Made by a program: the position numbers and the translations under genes. Positions 1 to 8,128 of a DNA stretch of 57,002 nt are shown here, in pieces. The notes beneath the pieces are model-generated. The model had not been told where the DNA came from. It worked only from the letters and a program-made list of their open reading frames with translations, and did no database searches. Every line of letters begins with the position of its first letter. Positions within the stretch are counted from its first letter, which is position 1. Source of the DNA: Candidatus Sulfotelmatobacter sp. (lineage in GTDB: Bacteria; Acidobacteriota; Terriglobia; Terriglobales; Acidobacteriaceae); contig JASHNX010000172.1 in assembly GCA_030041415.1 (NCBI GenBank), forward strand, positions 1-57,002, read 5' to 3'.

Positions 1-786
1 TTGCTTCTGAGCCGCTCGCAGCGACGAAGAGGTAGATGCGTCGCCTTCGTAAAGCAGGTCGAAGGCGTACATGGCTGCGTTGTAGATTTTTTCTGCGTTC
101 GCGAGCACTCGTTTTTCGGCTTCGAGTTTCTCATCCTCGCCGGGCTGAAGTTTGGCGTCGGCAATCTCGCGCCTCTGAAATTGCCACAGGTCGACTAAGC
201 GAAGCCTGTCCTGCTCGTCGCGTTCCAGCTCGTCGATGCGGACGCGAATTTTCTTCCAGGCCTCAAACGCCGCTGCCACGGGTTCCACCTGACTCGCGGC
301 AAATGAATCGAGCAAAACCAGACGAGTATTGACATCAAATGACAACAAAGATTCGTTTTGCGCGTGGATCACCGCGAGATCAGGCGCAAGCTGCCGCAGC
401 ACGGCCACAGTCGCCGCCTGATTATTCACAAAAACGCGCCCTTTTCCGCTCGCTGCGATTTCGCGGCGAATAATCAGCGTCGGGCTTTCGGATTCGTCCT
501 TATCGTCGAGCTCCGCATTCGCGTCCAGGCCGTTGCCTTCGAGAATGGTTGCGATCTCTTCTGCCGCTTCGCCCTCGCATTCAAAAACCGCTGAGACGAC
601 AGCCTTCTCGGCGCCAGCCCGGATGACATCAGTTGAGGCTTTTTCTCCCAGCAGCAGCGCCAGAGCATCAATCAAAATGGATTTGCCGGCGCCGGTTTCG
701 CCGGTAAGCAGATTAAGCCCGGGAGCAAACTCGACCGCCGCATTGTCGATGACCGCGTAGTTTTCCAGCCGCAGTTCAACCAGCAC
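1..786 (-). CDS. recN: DNA repair protein RecN, N-terminal part (cut by window edge)
   Basis: This leftward reading frame runs off the window edge, leaving 262 codons. Its translation opens VLVELRLENYAVID and continues to a Walker A motif, GETGAGKSILIDAL, which is the standard N-terminal layout of RecN, the SMC-like ATPase of double-strand-break repair. Further along comes the RecN-typical stretch VIHAQNESLL and the beginning of the first coiled-coil arm. I chose the GTG at 786 because RecN proteins normally start M-L-x-E-L directly. An in-frame ATG at 831 would add 15 residues that do not resemble the family. The catalytic C-terminal half lies outside the window. Confidence 0.9.
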   Translation of the reverse strand, partial: MLVELRLENYAVIDNAAVEFAPGLNLLTGETGAGKSILIDALALLLGEKASTDVIRAGAEKAVVSAVFECEGEAAEEIATILEGNGLDANAELDDKDESESPTLIIRREIAASGKGRVFVNNQAATVAVLRQLAPDLAVIHAQNESLLSFDVNTRLVLLDSFAASQVEPVAAAFEAWKKIRVRIDELERDEQDRLRLVDLWQFQRREIADAKLQPGEDEKLEAEKRVLANAEKIYNAAMYAFDLLYEGDASTSSSLRAAQKQ

Positions 787-954
787 AGGAGCGCCTATCG
801 AATCGTCATTCGGTTGAGCGCAGCATAGCATGAAAAAGAGCTGCGAAAACTTCACACCTCTGGCCGGCGCGTGGAGGCGGTTTTTCCGCGAATTTTTAGG
901 GCAAATCCCGTTTATGCTTAAGATTCATCATACCTGCGCGCAAGCGCGATCATC

Positions 955-960
955 TATAAT
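955..960 (+). promoter_or_regulatory. Candidate -10 box (TATAAT) for the tol-pal operon
   Basis: A perfect TATAAT hexamer lies 24 nt before the tolQ start. Transcription would begin near 967, giving a leader of about 18 nt that contains AAAGGA as ribosome-binding site. No good -35 hexamer is visible at 16-18 nt spacing. Confidence 0.5.
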
Positions 961-984
961 CGCGACAAAGGAATCCTCCAAACA

Positions 985-1695
985 ATGCATCTCTCCTGTT
1001 TGCTAGCCCTGTTCGACTCTGGGGAAATCGTTGAACTCGTTTCCAGCACCGGCTCTGTAGCCAAGTTTGTTTTGCTTGCCTTATTAGCGTTCAGTCTGAT
1101 TTCGTGGGCGATCATTCTGACCAAATGGAGCCTGCTGCGGCGCGCCCGCTTGCAAAGCGGACGCTTCGTGCGCGCTTTCCGGCGAGCCCAGCGCTTGCAG
1201 GATATTGCTGCAGTAGCCGATCAGTTTCGCCCAAGTCCCTTGGTCGGAGTGTTTGAAGGCGGGTACTCGGAGTACAAACGCCAGCTTTCGAGTCCCGATG
1301 GAACTTTGCGCAGCATCACAGCCGTCCAGCGCGGCATGCAGATCGGCGCATCCGAAGAGATTTCCCGCTTGGAGCGGAATGTCCCCTGGCTGGCGATCAC
1401 GGCCGCGGTCACCCCGTTCATCGGGTTGTTCGGCACGGTCTGGGGAATTATCGACGCGTTTCACGGCCTGGGAACGGCGGGCGGCGCGACGCTGCGGGCG
1501 GTTGCGCCCGGCATCTCCGAAGCCCTGATCACGACTGCCGCTGGGCTGGTTGCTGCGATTCCTGCTGTCATCGCCTACAACCTGATCGGCAGTTCCATTC
1601 GGGGTTTCGCCGCGCGAGGCGACGATTTCTCCCTCGAAGTGCTCAACACGCTGGAGAGCCTGCAACCGCAAGTCATGGCCGAAGTGAGGCGCTGA
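985..1695 (+). CDS. tolQ: MotA/TolQ/ExbB proton-channel family protein
   Basis: A 236-residue inner-membrane protein of the ExbB/TolQ family. With TolR/ExbD it forms the proton channel that energises a TonB/TolA-type rod. An N-terminal membrane segment is at about residues 28-47 (FVLLALLAFSLISWAIILTK). The family core is at residues 140-210: WLAITAAVTPFIGLFGTVWG is followed by GISEALITTAAGLVAAIPA, the two helices that line the pore. The gene heads an operon and its TGA overlaps the next ATG. TolQ is preferred over ExbB because tolB and pal follow, but the sequence alone does not exclude ExbB. Confidence 0.92.
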   Translation: MHLSCLLALFDSGEIVELVSSTGSVAKFVLLALLAFSLISWAIILTKWSLLRRARLQSGRFVRAFRRAQRLQDIAAVADQFRPSPLVGVFEGGYSEYKRQLSSPDGTLRSITAVQRGMQIGASEEISRLERNVPWLAITAAVTPFIGLFGTVWGIIDAFHGLGTAGGATLRAVAPGISEALITTAAGLVAAIPAVIAYNLIGSSIRGFAARGDDFSLEVLNTLESLQPQVMAEVRR

Positions 1696-2123
1696 TGGCT
1701 TTCACGACTGCGAACGGCCGCACGCAGAGTGCCCTTGCCGATATCAACATCACGCCGCTGGTAGATGTCGTGCTGGTGCTGCTTATCATCTTCATGGTCA
1801 CTGCGCCCGTCCTCGAGTCCGGTATCGAAGTGAGCGTGCCCAAGACGCGCACGGTAAAAGAGATCACGGAAGAACGGACGGTCATTACGATCAACAAAGA
1901 TCAGCGCGTGTTCTTAGGCAATGACGCGATCAATATCAATGAGATCGCGACTAAGTTGCGGCAGAAGATTCGCGACCCGCGAAACCAGTTCATTTTTGTC
2001 CGGGCTGACGAGAACGTTCCCTTCGGCGCTTTCGCCACCGTGATGGATGCGGTGAAGCAGGCGGGTATCACCAACATCAGCATCGTGACCCAGCCTTTGG
2101 AAACCAATGTCCCGAAACGCTGA
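1695..2123 (+). CDS. tolR: ExbD/TolR family biopolymer transport protein
   Basis: A 142-residue single-pass membrane protein. The family signature DINITPLVDVVLVLLIIFM spans about residues 15-33, and its membrane-embedded Asp (PLVD) carries protons in TolR/ExbD. The rest is a periplasmic alpha/beta domain ending in the usual ADENVPFG...VMDAVKQAGI region. The start codon overlaps the tolQ stop (TGATG) and the 3' end overlaps the next gene by 17 nt, so the three genes are translationally coupled. It is the expected partner of the upstream TolQ-like protein. Confidence 0.92.
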   Translation: MAFTTANGRTQSALADINITPLVDVVLVLLIIFMVTAPVLESGIEVSVPKTRTVKEITEERTVITINKDQRVFLGNDAININEIATKLRQKIRDPRNQFIFVRADENVPFGAFATVMDAVKQAGITNISIVTQPLETNVPKR

Positions 2124-2892
2124 GATTTTTTTCGAACACGACAGCTGGCCGAAGGCTCTGGGATGGTCTGCGGGATTTCACATCGCAGTTGCGGTGTTCA
2201 TCTTCCTCTACGCAACCTACCTTGCGCAATCGCACGGCGAGGGCTGGGGAGCAGGCGGGGGTGGTTCGGCGATTGGCGTGAGCCTCGTCAGCAATATTCC
2301 TTTGCTGGCCACGCCTTCGCCCACGCAAAACGTCCTGGCGAATGAGTCGAAGGGGCTGACGCAATCCCAGCCCAAGCCGCAAGAAAAAGAACCGGATGCA
2401 ATCGAGATTCAGGGCAAAAACGTAAAGATCAAGCCGAAGAAGGTAGTGACGGTAACCAAGGAGAAGCCAAAACCAGAACCCGAAGAAGATACCAATCAGG
2501 TCGCGTTCGGCGAGGGAGGGCCGGTGAGCGGCCCTTACGGATCTTTCGCCTCAGGTGGCGCAAAGGGCGGTTTCGGCGTCACAGGAAATGGGGGTGATTT
2601 TGGCACGCTCTATGCCTATTACGTGCAGATCATTCAACGGAAGGTCTCCGAAAATTGGCTGAAGTATGAGGTCGACCCCAACATCACCAGCGCAAATCGC
2701 GTTTACATCACCTTTGACGTAGCCCGCGACGGACATCCATACAATGTTCAGCTTGAGCAGTCGAGCGGCGTGCCCTCGCTCGACATTTCGGCGATTCGCG
2801 CTCTTCAGAGGATCGACACCTTCGGGCCGCTTCCGCAGGATTATAGCGGAAACAAGATCACGGTCGAGTATTGGTTCGATTACAAGAAATGA
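2107..2892 (+). CDS. TonB/TolA-like energy transducer with glycine-rich middle
   Basis: A 261-residue protein with a cytoplasmic N-terminus, a membrane anchor at about residues 19-38, a Lys/Pro/Glu-rich segment at 80-130 (KPKKVVTVTKEKPKPEPEE), a Gly-rich stretch at 135-170, and a C-terminal TonB/TolA-type domain at about 175-261. That domain contains YITFDVARDGHPYNVQLEQS and ends VEYWFDYKK. It sits where tolA sits in proteobacterial tol-pal operons and overlaps tolR by 17 nt. It most likely transmits the TolQR proton-motive force across the periplasm to TolB/Pal. TolA and TonB cannot be told apart from sequence by eye. Confidence 0.8.
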   Translation: MSRNAEIFFEHDSWPKALGWSAGFHIAVAVFIFLYATYLAQSHGEGWGAGGGGSAIGVSLVSNIPLLATPSPTQNVLANESKGLTQSQPKPQEKEPDAIEIQGKNVKIKPKKVVTVTKEKPKPEPEEDTNQVAFGEGGPVSGPYGSFASGGAKGGFGVTGNGGDFGTLYAYYVQIIQRKVSENWLKYEVDPNITSANRVYITFDVARDGHPYNVQLEQSSGVPSLDISAIRALQRIDTFGPLPQDYSGNKITVEYWFDYKK

Positions 2893-3142
2893 GACGGCCG
2901 CGGAAACCGAATGACGCTACTCTTGACCCCGGGCCAGAGATTTCAAATACGTTGAATCAAATTTTTTGCGTTACGAAGATTATGTTACCAAGATAGATCA
3001 TCCGGCATCTACCTGATGACGGGTTAGGTTCAGAATGCCGCCGGTGGTCGATCGTAACTTGCCAACAGGAACATATCGGACTACGATATTGTCGTTCGCA
3101 GTATCCTTTTGTTCCGGCAGCTCGTGTTACCGTTTGAAAAGG

Positions 3143-4522
3143 ATGGACTACAAAACCCCGAAAGTTTCGTTCTCTGCCCCGGTTGCCTCGTACCTTCTGC
3201 GCAGCGTGATTGTGCTTGCGGTATTTTCCTGCCTGATTCCATCTTTCGCCTTTGCGCAGGATTGGGTCCGCACCGGGTCGGGCCTTGGCGTCGAAAAAGT
3301 GCGGCTTGCTGTGCCTGATTTCAAAGCGGCCAATAGCGATCCGCTCGACACGGCTCTGTTCAAGACCTTCAACGACACATTCTGGAATGACCTCGACAAT
3401 TCGGGCGTTGTGGAATTGGTATCGAAAAGCTTCTACCCGCTGCAGGTTCCGGGGCAGCCGAGTGATATTACGTATCCCGCCTGGAATTCGCCTCCACCCA
3501 ATGCGGCGATGCTGGCCTTCGGCAATCTCGCCGTTGCCGGCGGAAAAGTCGTGGTGCAAGGCTGGCTCTACGACGTCAAGAACACAGCCTCGCCCCAGGT
3601 TCTGGGCAAGCAGTACATGGATGTTGCGACCGCCGATGCCACACGTCTTATCGCTCACAAGTTCGCCGATGAGATTATTTTCCGCCTAGGGGGTGGAATT
3701 CCCGGCATCGCCGAGAGCAAGATTTATTTTGTCAGCGACCGCTCCGGCCACAAGGAAATCTGGGTGATGGATTACGATGGCTCAAACCAGCAACAACTGA
3801 CGAGTCTGGCAACCATTGCCCTCTCGCCACGCATCTCGCCGGACGGATCGCGTCTGGCTTTCAGCGGAGTGACCAAATACGGCTGGCAAATCCTGATGTA
3901 CTCGACCACGCTGAACCGCCTGCTCAGCTTTCCACGGTTCGGCGGAGACAATTTTTCCCCTTCGTGGTCTCCGGACGGCACGCGGCTGGCGTTTTCCTCA
4001 ACGCGCGGCGGCCATTCTCAGATTTACGTCAGTGACTCTTCCGGCGGAGGCCTCCGAGGAATGACGACGGGCAGGGGCCCGGACGTCTCTCCTACGTGGA
4101 ATCCCAAGACCGGGGCGCAGATCGCATTCGTTAGCGGCGACACCGGACTGCCGCAGGTTTACACCATGGAGGCTGATGGCACCAATCAGCAACGCATGAC
4201 CGATCAGGGTTACGCGGTCTCTCCCAACTGGTCGCCGAATGGGCAGTTTCTCACCATGGCGTGGACCCGGCGTTATGGTCCAGGCGAGCCTGGAGCTTCC
4301 GATATTTATTTGATGGATATCGCCAGCAAGCAGTGGGTGCAGCTCACCCATGACGGCGGTCGCAATGATTTTCCTTGGTGGGCACCCGATGGCAGGCATA
4401 TTGTGTTTCAATCGAGACGATCAGGCAAAGATGAAATCTGGATGATGCTGGCCGACGGCACCAAACTCCATCAGTTAACTTTTACTGGACGCAATTCGCA
4501 ACCGAATTGGACTTGGAAGTAG
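3143..4522 (+). CDS. tolB: Tol-Pal system periplasmic protein TolB
   Basis: The 459-residue product has a signal peptide ending near SFAFA, an N-terminal TolB_N domain, and a six-bladed beta-propeller of WD40-like PD40 repeats. The repeats recur as SPDGSRLAFSG, SPDGTRLAFSS, SPNGQFLTMAW and APDGRHIVFQS. TolB is periplasmic and binds Pal. I prefer the ATG at 3143 because it places the hydrophobic signal close to the N-terminus. A start at 3035 would add 36 residues, and neither start has a clean Shine-Dalgarno. The roughly 250-nt gap after the TonB-like gene suggests its own promoter, but I see no clear one. Confidence 0.93.
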   Translation: MDYKTPKVSFSAPVASYLLRSVIVLAVFSCLIPSFAFAQDWVRTGSGLGVEKVRLAVPDFKAANSDPLDTALFKTFNDTFWNDLDNSGVVELVSKSFYPLQVPGQPSDITYPAWNSPPPNAAMLAFGNLAVAGGKVVVQGWLYDVKNTASPQVLGKQYMDVATADATRLIAHKFADEIIFRLGGGIPGIAESKIYFVSDRSGHKEIWVMDYDGSNQQQLTSLATIALSPRISPDGSRLAFSGVTKYGWQILMYSTTLNRLLSFPRFGGDNFSPSWSPDGTRLAFSSTRGGHSQIYVSDSSGGGLRGMTTGRGPDVSPTWNPKTGAQIAFVSGDTGLPQVYTMEADGTNQQRMTDQGYAVSPNWSPNGQFLTMAWTRRYGPGEPGASDIYLMDIASKQWVQLTHDGGRNDFPWWAPDGRHIVFQSRRSGKDEIWMMLADGTKLHQLTFTGRNSQPNWTWK

Positions 4523-4634
4523 TAGCCGGCGCGAGTTTAGATGTAGCTCTGGGAGTAAGCAGCAAAAAGTCTGAAATAAATACCACTTCGTCGGAACTCG
4601 AAGCAGTTTCGAGTTCGCAGGAGGAATGAACGGA

Positions 4635-5396
4635 ATGAGGGACAACGTGAAAAGCATGAACCTGCAGCAAGCTGTGAAGACGCTCGCCACCGTAATCGCA
4701 TTGTGCGCGGTTCTTATGTTGGGCGCGTGCAAAAAGAAAGCCGCCCCCCCGCCACCACCCCCGCCACCGCCGCCACCGTCGCCCACAGCGTCCATCTCTG
4801 TGAGCCCGGATACCATTCAGGCTGGACAATCGGCTACGCTGAGCTGGCAGACTTCGAACGCAACCGATGTTTCAATCGACGGCATCGGCGCCGTGCAGGC
4901 CAGCGGATCGCAATCGGTCAGCCCAACTGATTCGACCACCTATCACTTGGTCGCCAAGGGCGCGGGTGGCACGCAGGAAGCAACTACGCGTCTGACCGTG
5001 ACCCAACCGCCGCCGCCACCGCCGCCGCCGGCTCCCGGTCCATCGGACGAAGACTTGTTCGGTCAGAACGTCAAAGACATTTACTTTGACTACGACAAAT
5101 CGGATATTCGCGCCGACCAGCAGTCCACGCTTCAGGCCGATGCGCAATTCCTCTCGCAGCATTCCAACATCAGCTTTACGATTGAGGGACACTGCGACGA
5201 CCGCGGCTCAACCGAGTACAACCTCGCTCTCGGCGATCAGCGCGCCAATTCCGTAAAGAACGCCTTGGTCGCGGCCGGAGTGAGCGCAAGCAACATCAAG
5301 ACCATCAGTTACGGCAAGGAAAAGCCGTTCTGCATGGAAGACAACGAATCCTGCTGGCAGCAGAATCGCCGCGGGCACTTCGTATATCAGAAGTAG
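4635..5396 (+). CDS. pal: Peptidoglycan-associated lipoprotein Pal with an extra Ig-like domain
   Basis: The protein has a lipobox (MLGAC) for lipid attachment, then a run of eleven prolines, an Ig-like beta-sandwich of about 75 residues (SPDTIQAGQSATLSWQTSN ... TTRLTV), a second proline run, and an OmpA C-terminal peptidoglycan-binding domain. The OmpA part shows IYFDYDKSDIR, the binding core GHCDDRGSTEYNLALGDQRA, and NRRGHFVYQK at the end. Typical Pal proteins lack the Ig-like module, so this one is longer than usual. AGGAGGA at 4619-4625 touches the ATG at 4626 but is well spaced for the in-frame ATG at 4635, which I chose. Pal tethers the outer membrane to peptidoglycan. Confidence 0.92.
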   Translation: MRDNVKSMNLQQAVKTLATVIALCAVLMLGACKKKAAPPPPPPPPPPPSPTASISVSPDTIQAGQSATLSWQTSNATDVSIDGIGAVQASGSQSVSPTDSTTYHLVAKGAGGTQEATTRLTVTQPPPPPPPPAPGPSDEDLFGQNVKDIYFDYDKSDIRADQQSTLQADAQFLSQHSNISFTIEGHCDDRGSTEYNLALGDQRANSVKNALVAAGVSASNIKTISYGKEKPFCMEDNESCWQQNRRGHFVYQK

Positions 5397-5406
5397 TTCG
5401 GAACTG

Positions 5407-5438
5407 GCCGGAGGCGGAGCTAATCCGCCTCTGGCTTT
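5407..5438 (+). terminator. Probable intrinsic terminator after pal
   Basis: GCCGGAGGCGGA pairs with TCCGCCTCTGGC, a 12-bp stem with one wobble pair and a 5-nt loop. It is followed by only a short T run (TTTCATT). Confidence 0.55.
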
Positions 5439-5484
5439 CATTACTCGAATCAACCTTCGCAACCCTCATCGCCTCCGGCCCGTC

Positions 5485-5490
5485 TAAAAT
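5485..5490 (+). promoter_or_regulatory. Candidate -10 box (TAAAAT) for cpoB
   Basis: TAAAAT lies 35 nt before the cpoB ATG and just after the pal terminator, giving a predicted start near 5497. It overlaps the upstream in-frame ATG at 5489, which argues that translation begins at 5525 instead. Confidence 0.45.
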
Positions 5491-5524
5491 GGATGCGGGA
5501 AATTCTTCCCTGCGGCAAAGGCCT

Positions 5525-6367
5525 ATGACCATCAAACGACTCTCTATTCAGTTGGCTCTGCTGACGACATTTTCCCTGGTTGCGGCTCGGGCGTTCGGCG
5601 TCAGCAAGGAAATGGTTCAACTGCAAACTCAGGTTCAGCAACTGCAGGAGCAGATGACCGCCATGCAGCGCAGCTTCGACGAGCGCATGGGCGTGATGAA
5701 CAACCTGGTGCAGCAGGACGCAGATGCGGTCAACAAGGTGGGCGCAGCCATTACCGCCCTTCAGAACACGCTCGCGAAGCAGCAAACTGACTCTGGCGCA
5801 CACGTCGACCAGATCTCCGGGCAGATTCAAGCGTTGAACGATTCAGTCGATGAACTGAAGGCGCGAGTCGCCGCCGTCAGCAAGCAACTCGCCGACATAC
5901 AGTCGGCGCAGCAGACCGTGCAGGCGCAGCAAGCCGCTCAACAAGCCCAGCAGACCGCTGCGCAAAACGCGCCGCCCCCCGATGTGCTTTATAACAATGC
6001 CCTGCGCGATTACAACGGCAACAACGCCCAGTTAGCCACGCAGGAATTCTCTGACTACATCAAGTTTTATCCCAACACCGACATGGCCGGGAATGCGTAC
6101 TTCTATCTCGGAGAAATTCAATTCCGCCAGGGAAACTATCAGCAGGCCGCACAGGATTACGACCAGGTTCTGCAGAATTTTCCGTCCGGCAATAAAGCCG
6201 CTTCGGCCGAGCTGAAAAAAGGATTCGCGCTGATCGAACTCGGCAAGCAAGATGACGGCGTCACGGAATTGCGGCATCTCATCCAGCGCTACCCGAAGTC
6301 GAATGAGGCGCTACAAGCGCGGGAACGGCTGCATAAGCTGGGAGTATCGAGCCGTCCGGGAGAATAG
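5525..6367 (+). CDS. cpoB: Tol-Pal system protein YbgF/CpoB
   Basis: A periplasmic protein of 280 residues with a signal peptide (KRLSIQLALLTTFSLVAARA), a long Gln-rich coiled coil at about residues 28-145, and a C-terminal tetratricopeptide region at about 155-275. The repeats include YNNALRDYNGNNAQLATQEF, AYFYLGEIQFRQGNYQQAAQ and GFALIELGKQDDGVTELRHL. This coiled coil plus TPR order is that of YbgF/CpoB, which in E. coli coordinates Tol-Pal with peptidoglycan synthesis at division. The AAAGG before the ATG at 5525 and the -10 box at 5485 support this start over the ATG at 5489. Confidence 0.88.
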   Translation: MTIKRLSIQLALLTTFSLVAARAFGVSKEMVQLQTQVQQLQEQMTAMQRSFDERMGVMNNLVQQDADAVNKVGAAITALQNTLAKQQTDSGAHVDQISGQIQALNDSVDELKARVAAVSKQLADIQSAQQTVQAQQAAQQAQQTAAQNAPPPDVLYNNALRDYNGNNAQLATQEFSDYIKFYPNTDMAGNAYFYLGEIQFRQGNYQQAAQDYDQVLQNFPSGNKAASAELKKGFALIELGKQDDGVTELRHLIQRYPKSNEALQARERLHKLGVSSRPGE

Positions 6368-6418
6368 CCCGATTACGCCGGTGTGCAAGCAAGTATTTCG
6401 AAGTGTGGGGTTTGCAGC

Positions 6419-6637
6419 ATGACTAAGATTTCAGAGAATGATCCTGATCGCGGCAAGGGCGCGGTTGAAGAAGAACATCATCACGACGGGAACGTCGGCC
6501 TGGAGGAGCAACTGGGCCATCGCGACCAGGACCCGCGCGTGAAGGGTGCGGATACAGACTTCCCGGAGCCGGGCAACAGTCCCGAACATTCGGGCGAACC
6601 GGCGCCCATAAAGCCCAGCCAGAAAAGCAGGCGTTAG
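6419..6637 (+). CDS. Small highly polar protein of unknown function
   Basis: A 72-residue frame encoding a charged, His/Glu/Asp/Pro-rich and probably disordered protein (EEEHHHDGNVGLEEQLGHRD, later PEPGNSPEHSGEPAP). It follows cpoB on the same strand with a 51-nt gap. There is no good ribosome-binding site and no recognisable domain. The composition is coherent rather than random, so I keep it. A longer version from the ATG at 6383 is possible. Confidence 0.45.
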   Translation: MTKISENDPDRGKGAVEEEHHHDGNVGLEEQLGHRDQDPRVKGADTDFPEPGNSPEHSGEPAPIKPSQKSRR

Positions 6638-6676
6638 GCAATCGCCTAGAACAAACCGGCAAGCGGGAATCGCTCG

Positions 6677-7057
6677 CTAGATCGCCATCGCGCCGACTTC
6701 TTTTTCCACTTCCACGGTGTCGACCATGACGATCGCATCCCAGGGGCAGCCATCGAGGAAACACCCGTCTGGACCTTTGCTCAGGCACTTCTTGCAGCCG
6801 ATACAGAGAATGGGATCGATCGCGATACGCCCGAACGGCGGATGATCTTCGTCGGGCACCCAGAACATGCAGTCTTCCACGGGACAATATTCCACACAGG
6901 CAGGAGAGCCGGCGCATCCGGTGCAGCATTCGGTGATAACGGCGAGCTCTTTCGGTTTTTTCTTGCGCGGTGTGGCGAGGCCCTTGGATTTCGGTTCCCA
7001 TTTCATCTCATCGGGAACCATGCCGACGGCTTTGGTCGCTCCGGGTGCAGGAGACAT
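6677..7057 (-). CDS. Ferredoxin-like protein with two Fe-S cysteine clusters
   Basis: The 126-residue product has a basic N-terminal third and two cysteine groups typical of ferredoxins: ECCTGCAGSPACVEYCP at about residues 43-59, and CIGCKKCLSKGPDGCFLDGC near 83-102, followed by PW. They probably bind two [4Fe-4S] clusters and carry electrons. The second group has seven residues between its third and fourth cysteines, longer than the classical CxxCxxCxxxCP. The start at 7057 (MSPAPGATKAVG) is chosen over 7192 because the extra 45 residues run into the ssb promoter region. The electron partner cannot be deduced from the neighbours. Confidence 0.8.
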   Translation of the reverse strand: MSPAPGATKAVGMVPDEMKWEPKSKGLATPRKKKPKELAVITECCTGCAGSPACVEYCPVEDCMFWVPDEDHPPFGRIAIDPILCIGCKKCLSKGPDGCFLDGCPWDAIVMVDTVEVEKEVGAMAI

Positions 7058-7174
7058 GGCTGGGATTATAACCCGAAAATCGCAGAAAGACTTCTTAAGC
7101 GGACGGGTTCTCCCAGATTGGCACATCCCGGTTTTCTTTCCGTTACGCCTCATTCTTAGTGCTGCTCCTTCTGC

Positions 7175-7180
7175 TATAGT
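7175..7180 (+). promoter_or_regulatory. Candidate -10 box (TATAGT) for ssb
   Basis: TATAGT lies 24 nt before the ssb ATG and predicts a start near 7187. The short leader contains AAAGGAG as a well-spaced ribosome-binding site. Confidence 0.45.
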
Positions 7181-7203
7181 GAACCCTTCCAAAGGAGCAT
7201 CCC

Positions 7204-7677
7204 ATGGCTGGAAAAAGTCTCAACCGGGTTCAACTGATCGGCAATCTGGGCAAAGATCCGGAAGTGAAATACACGCCACAGGGCACGCCCGTGGCCAAGC
7301 TGACGATCGCCACCAACGAGCGGTTCAAAGACAAAGGCGGCGAGTGGCAGGACCGCACCGAATGGCACAACGTCGTACTCTGGCAGCGGCTGGCCGAGAT
7401 TGCCGGCGAGTATTTGAAAAAGGGCGGCAAGGTCTACATTGAAGGGCGGCTGCAAACCCGCTCATGGGATGACAAGCAGACCAACCAGAAGAAATATATG
7501 ACCGAAGTCGTGGCGAGCGATCTGATTCTGCTCGGCGGGCGCGGAGAAGGCGAAGGCGGAGGAGGATATTCGCGCGGCGCGGCGGCTGGGGGAAATAATA
7601 ATTTCGACCAGCGCACACCCGAGCACGAGCCGGCGGGAGCGTCCGGGCCGATAACGGATGAAGATATTCCGTTCTAG
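7204..7677 (+). CDS. ssb: Single-stranded DNA-binding protein SSB
   Basis: A 157-residue SSB. The OB fold occupies residues 1-110 with the family opening LNRVQLIGNLGKDPEV and the stretch WHNVVLWQRLAEIAGEYLKK. A Gly-rich linker follows, and the protein ends in the acidic tip DEDIPF that recruits replication and repair proteins. The start is set by AAAGGAG eight nucleotides upstream of the ATG. It lies 146 nt from the divergent ferredoxin gene, so the two probably share a promoter region. Confidence 0.97.
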   Translation: MAGKSLNRVQLIGNLGKDPEVKYTPQGTPVAKLTIATNERFKDKGGEWQDRTEWHNVVLWQRLAEIAGEYLKKGGKVYIEGRLQTRSWDDKQTNQKKYMTEVVASDLILLGGRGEGEGGGGYSRGAAAGGNNNFDQRTPEHEPAGASGPITDEDIPF

Positions 7678-7716
7678 AACTTTAAGCCTCTTGCAAGGGA
7701 GATTTGCCGCTGAAAT

Positions 7717-8055
7717 ATGGCCGAACAATTAGCCGACAAACAGTGCGTTCCGTGCCGCGGGGGAGTTCCTCCGCTCAAAGGAAAAGAACTGGCTGCTCTG
7801 CACAAGAGCGTGCCGCAGTGGAGTGTGGTGGATGAACATCATCTCCATCGGGAGTTCAAATTTCCTGATTTCAAACAGGCGCTGGCATTTGTGAATCGTG
7901 TGGGCGACATAGCTGAAGAACAGGGGCACCATCCCGATATTCTCCTGGCGTGGGGCAAAGCTGGAGTCACGCTGTGGACGCACAAGATCGACGGGCTGAC
8001 GGAAAGCGATTTTATTATGGCCGCAAAAATCGACCGCCTCGGCCCTGTCTCATAA
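7717..8055 (+). CDS. phhB: Pterin-4a-carbinolamine dehydratase family protein
   Basis: The 112-residue product matches the PCD/DCoH family in length and motifs. EEQGHHPDILLAWGKAGVTL carries the paired catalytic histidines and conserved Pro, and TLWTHKIDGLTESDF is the family C-terminal strand and helix. The enzyme dehydrates 4a-hydroxytetrahydropterin so that the cofactor of aromatic amino-acid hydroxylases is recycled. No hydroxylase gene is nearby, so the physiological partner is unknown. It follows ssb by 39 nt and may be cotranscribed. Confidence 0.9.
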   Translation: MAEQLADKQCVPCRGGVPPLKGKELAALHKSVPQWSVVDEHHLHREFKFPDFKQALAFVNRVGDIAEEQGHHPDILLAWGKAGVTLWTHKIDGLTESDFIMAAKIDRLGPVS

Positions 8056-8128
8056 CTTCACGTAAAACTCTTACCCGACGTCACACATAAGTTCCGGTTG
8101 GCCATTCATCCAACGCTGCCCGCCCCCG

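Noticed and set aside
2957-3658. A 233-codon open frame on the minus strand opposite tolB
   Set aside because: It lies entirely within and before tolB on the opposite strand, shows no recognisable domain and no ribosome-binding site; tolB has clear family motifs.
4740-4790. Long CCG/CCA tandem run in pal, possible simple repeat
   Set aside because: It encodes the polyproline linker in frame and needs no separate repeat annotation.
5489-5524. Upstream ATG of cpoB
   Set aside because: It lies within the predicted -10 box and would place 12 extra residues before the signal peptide.
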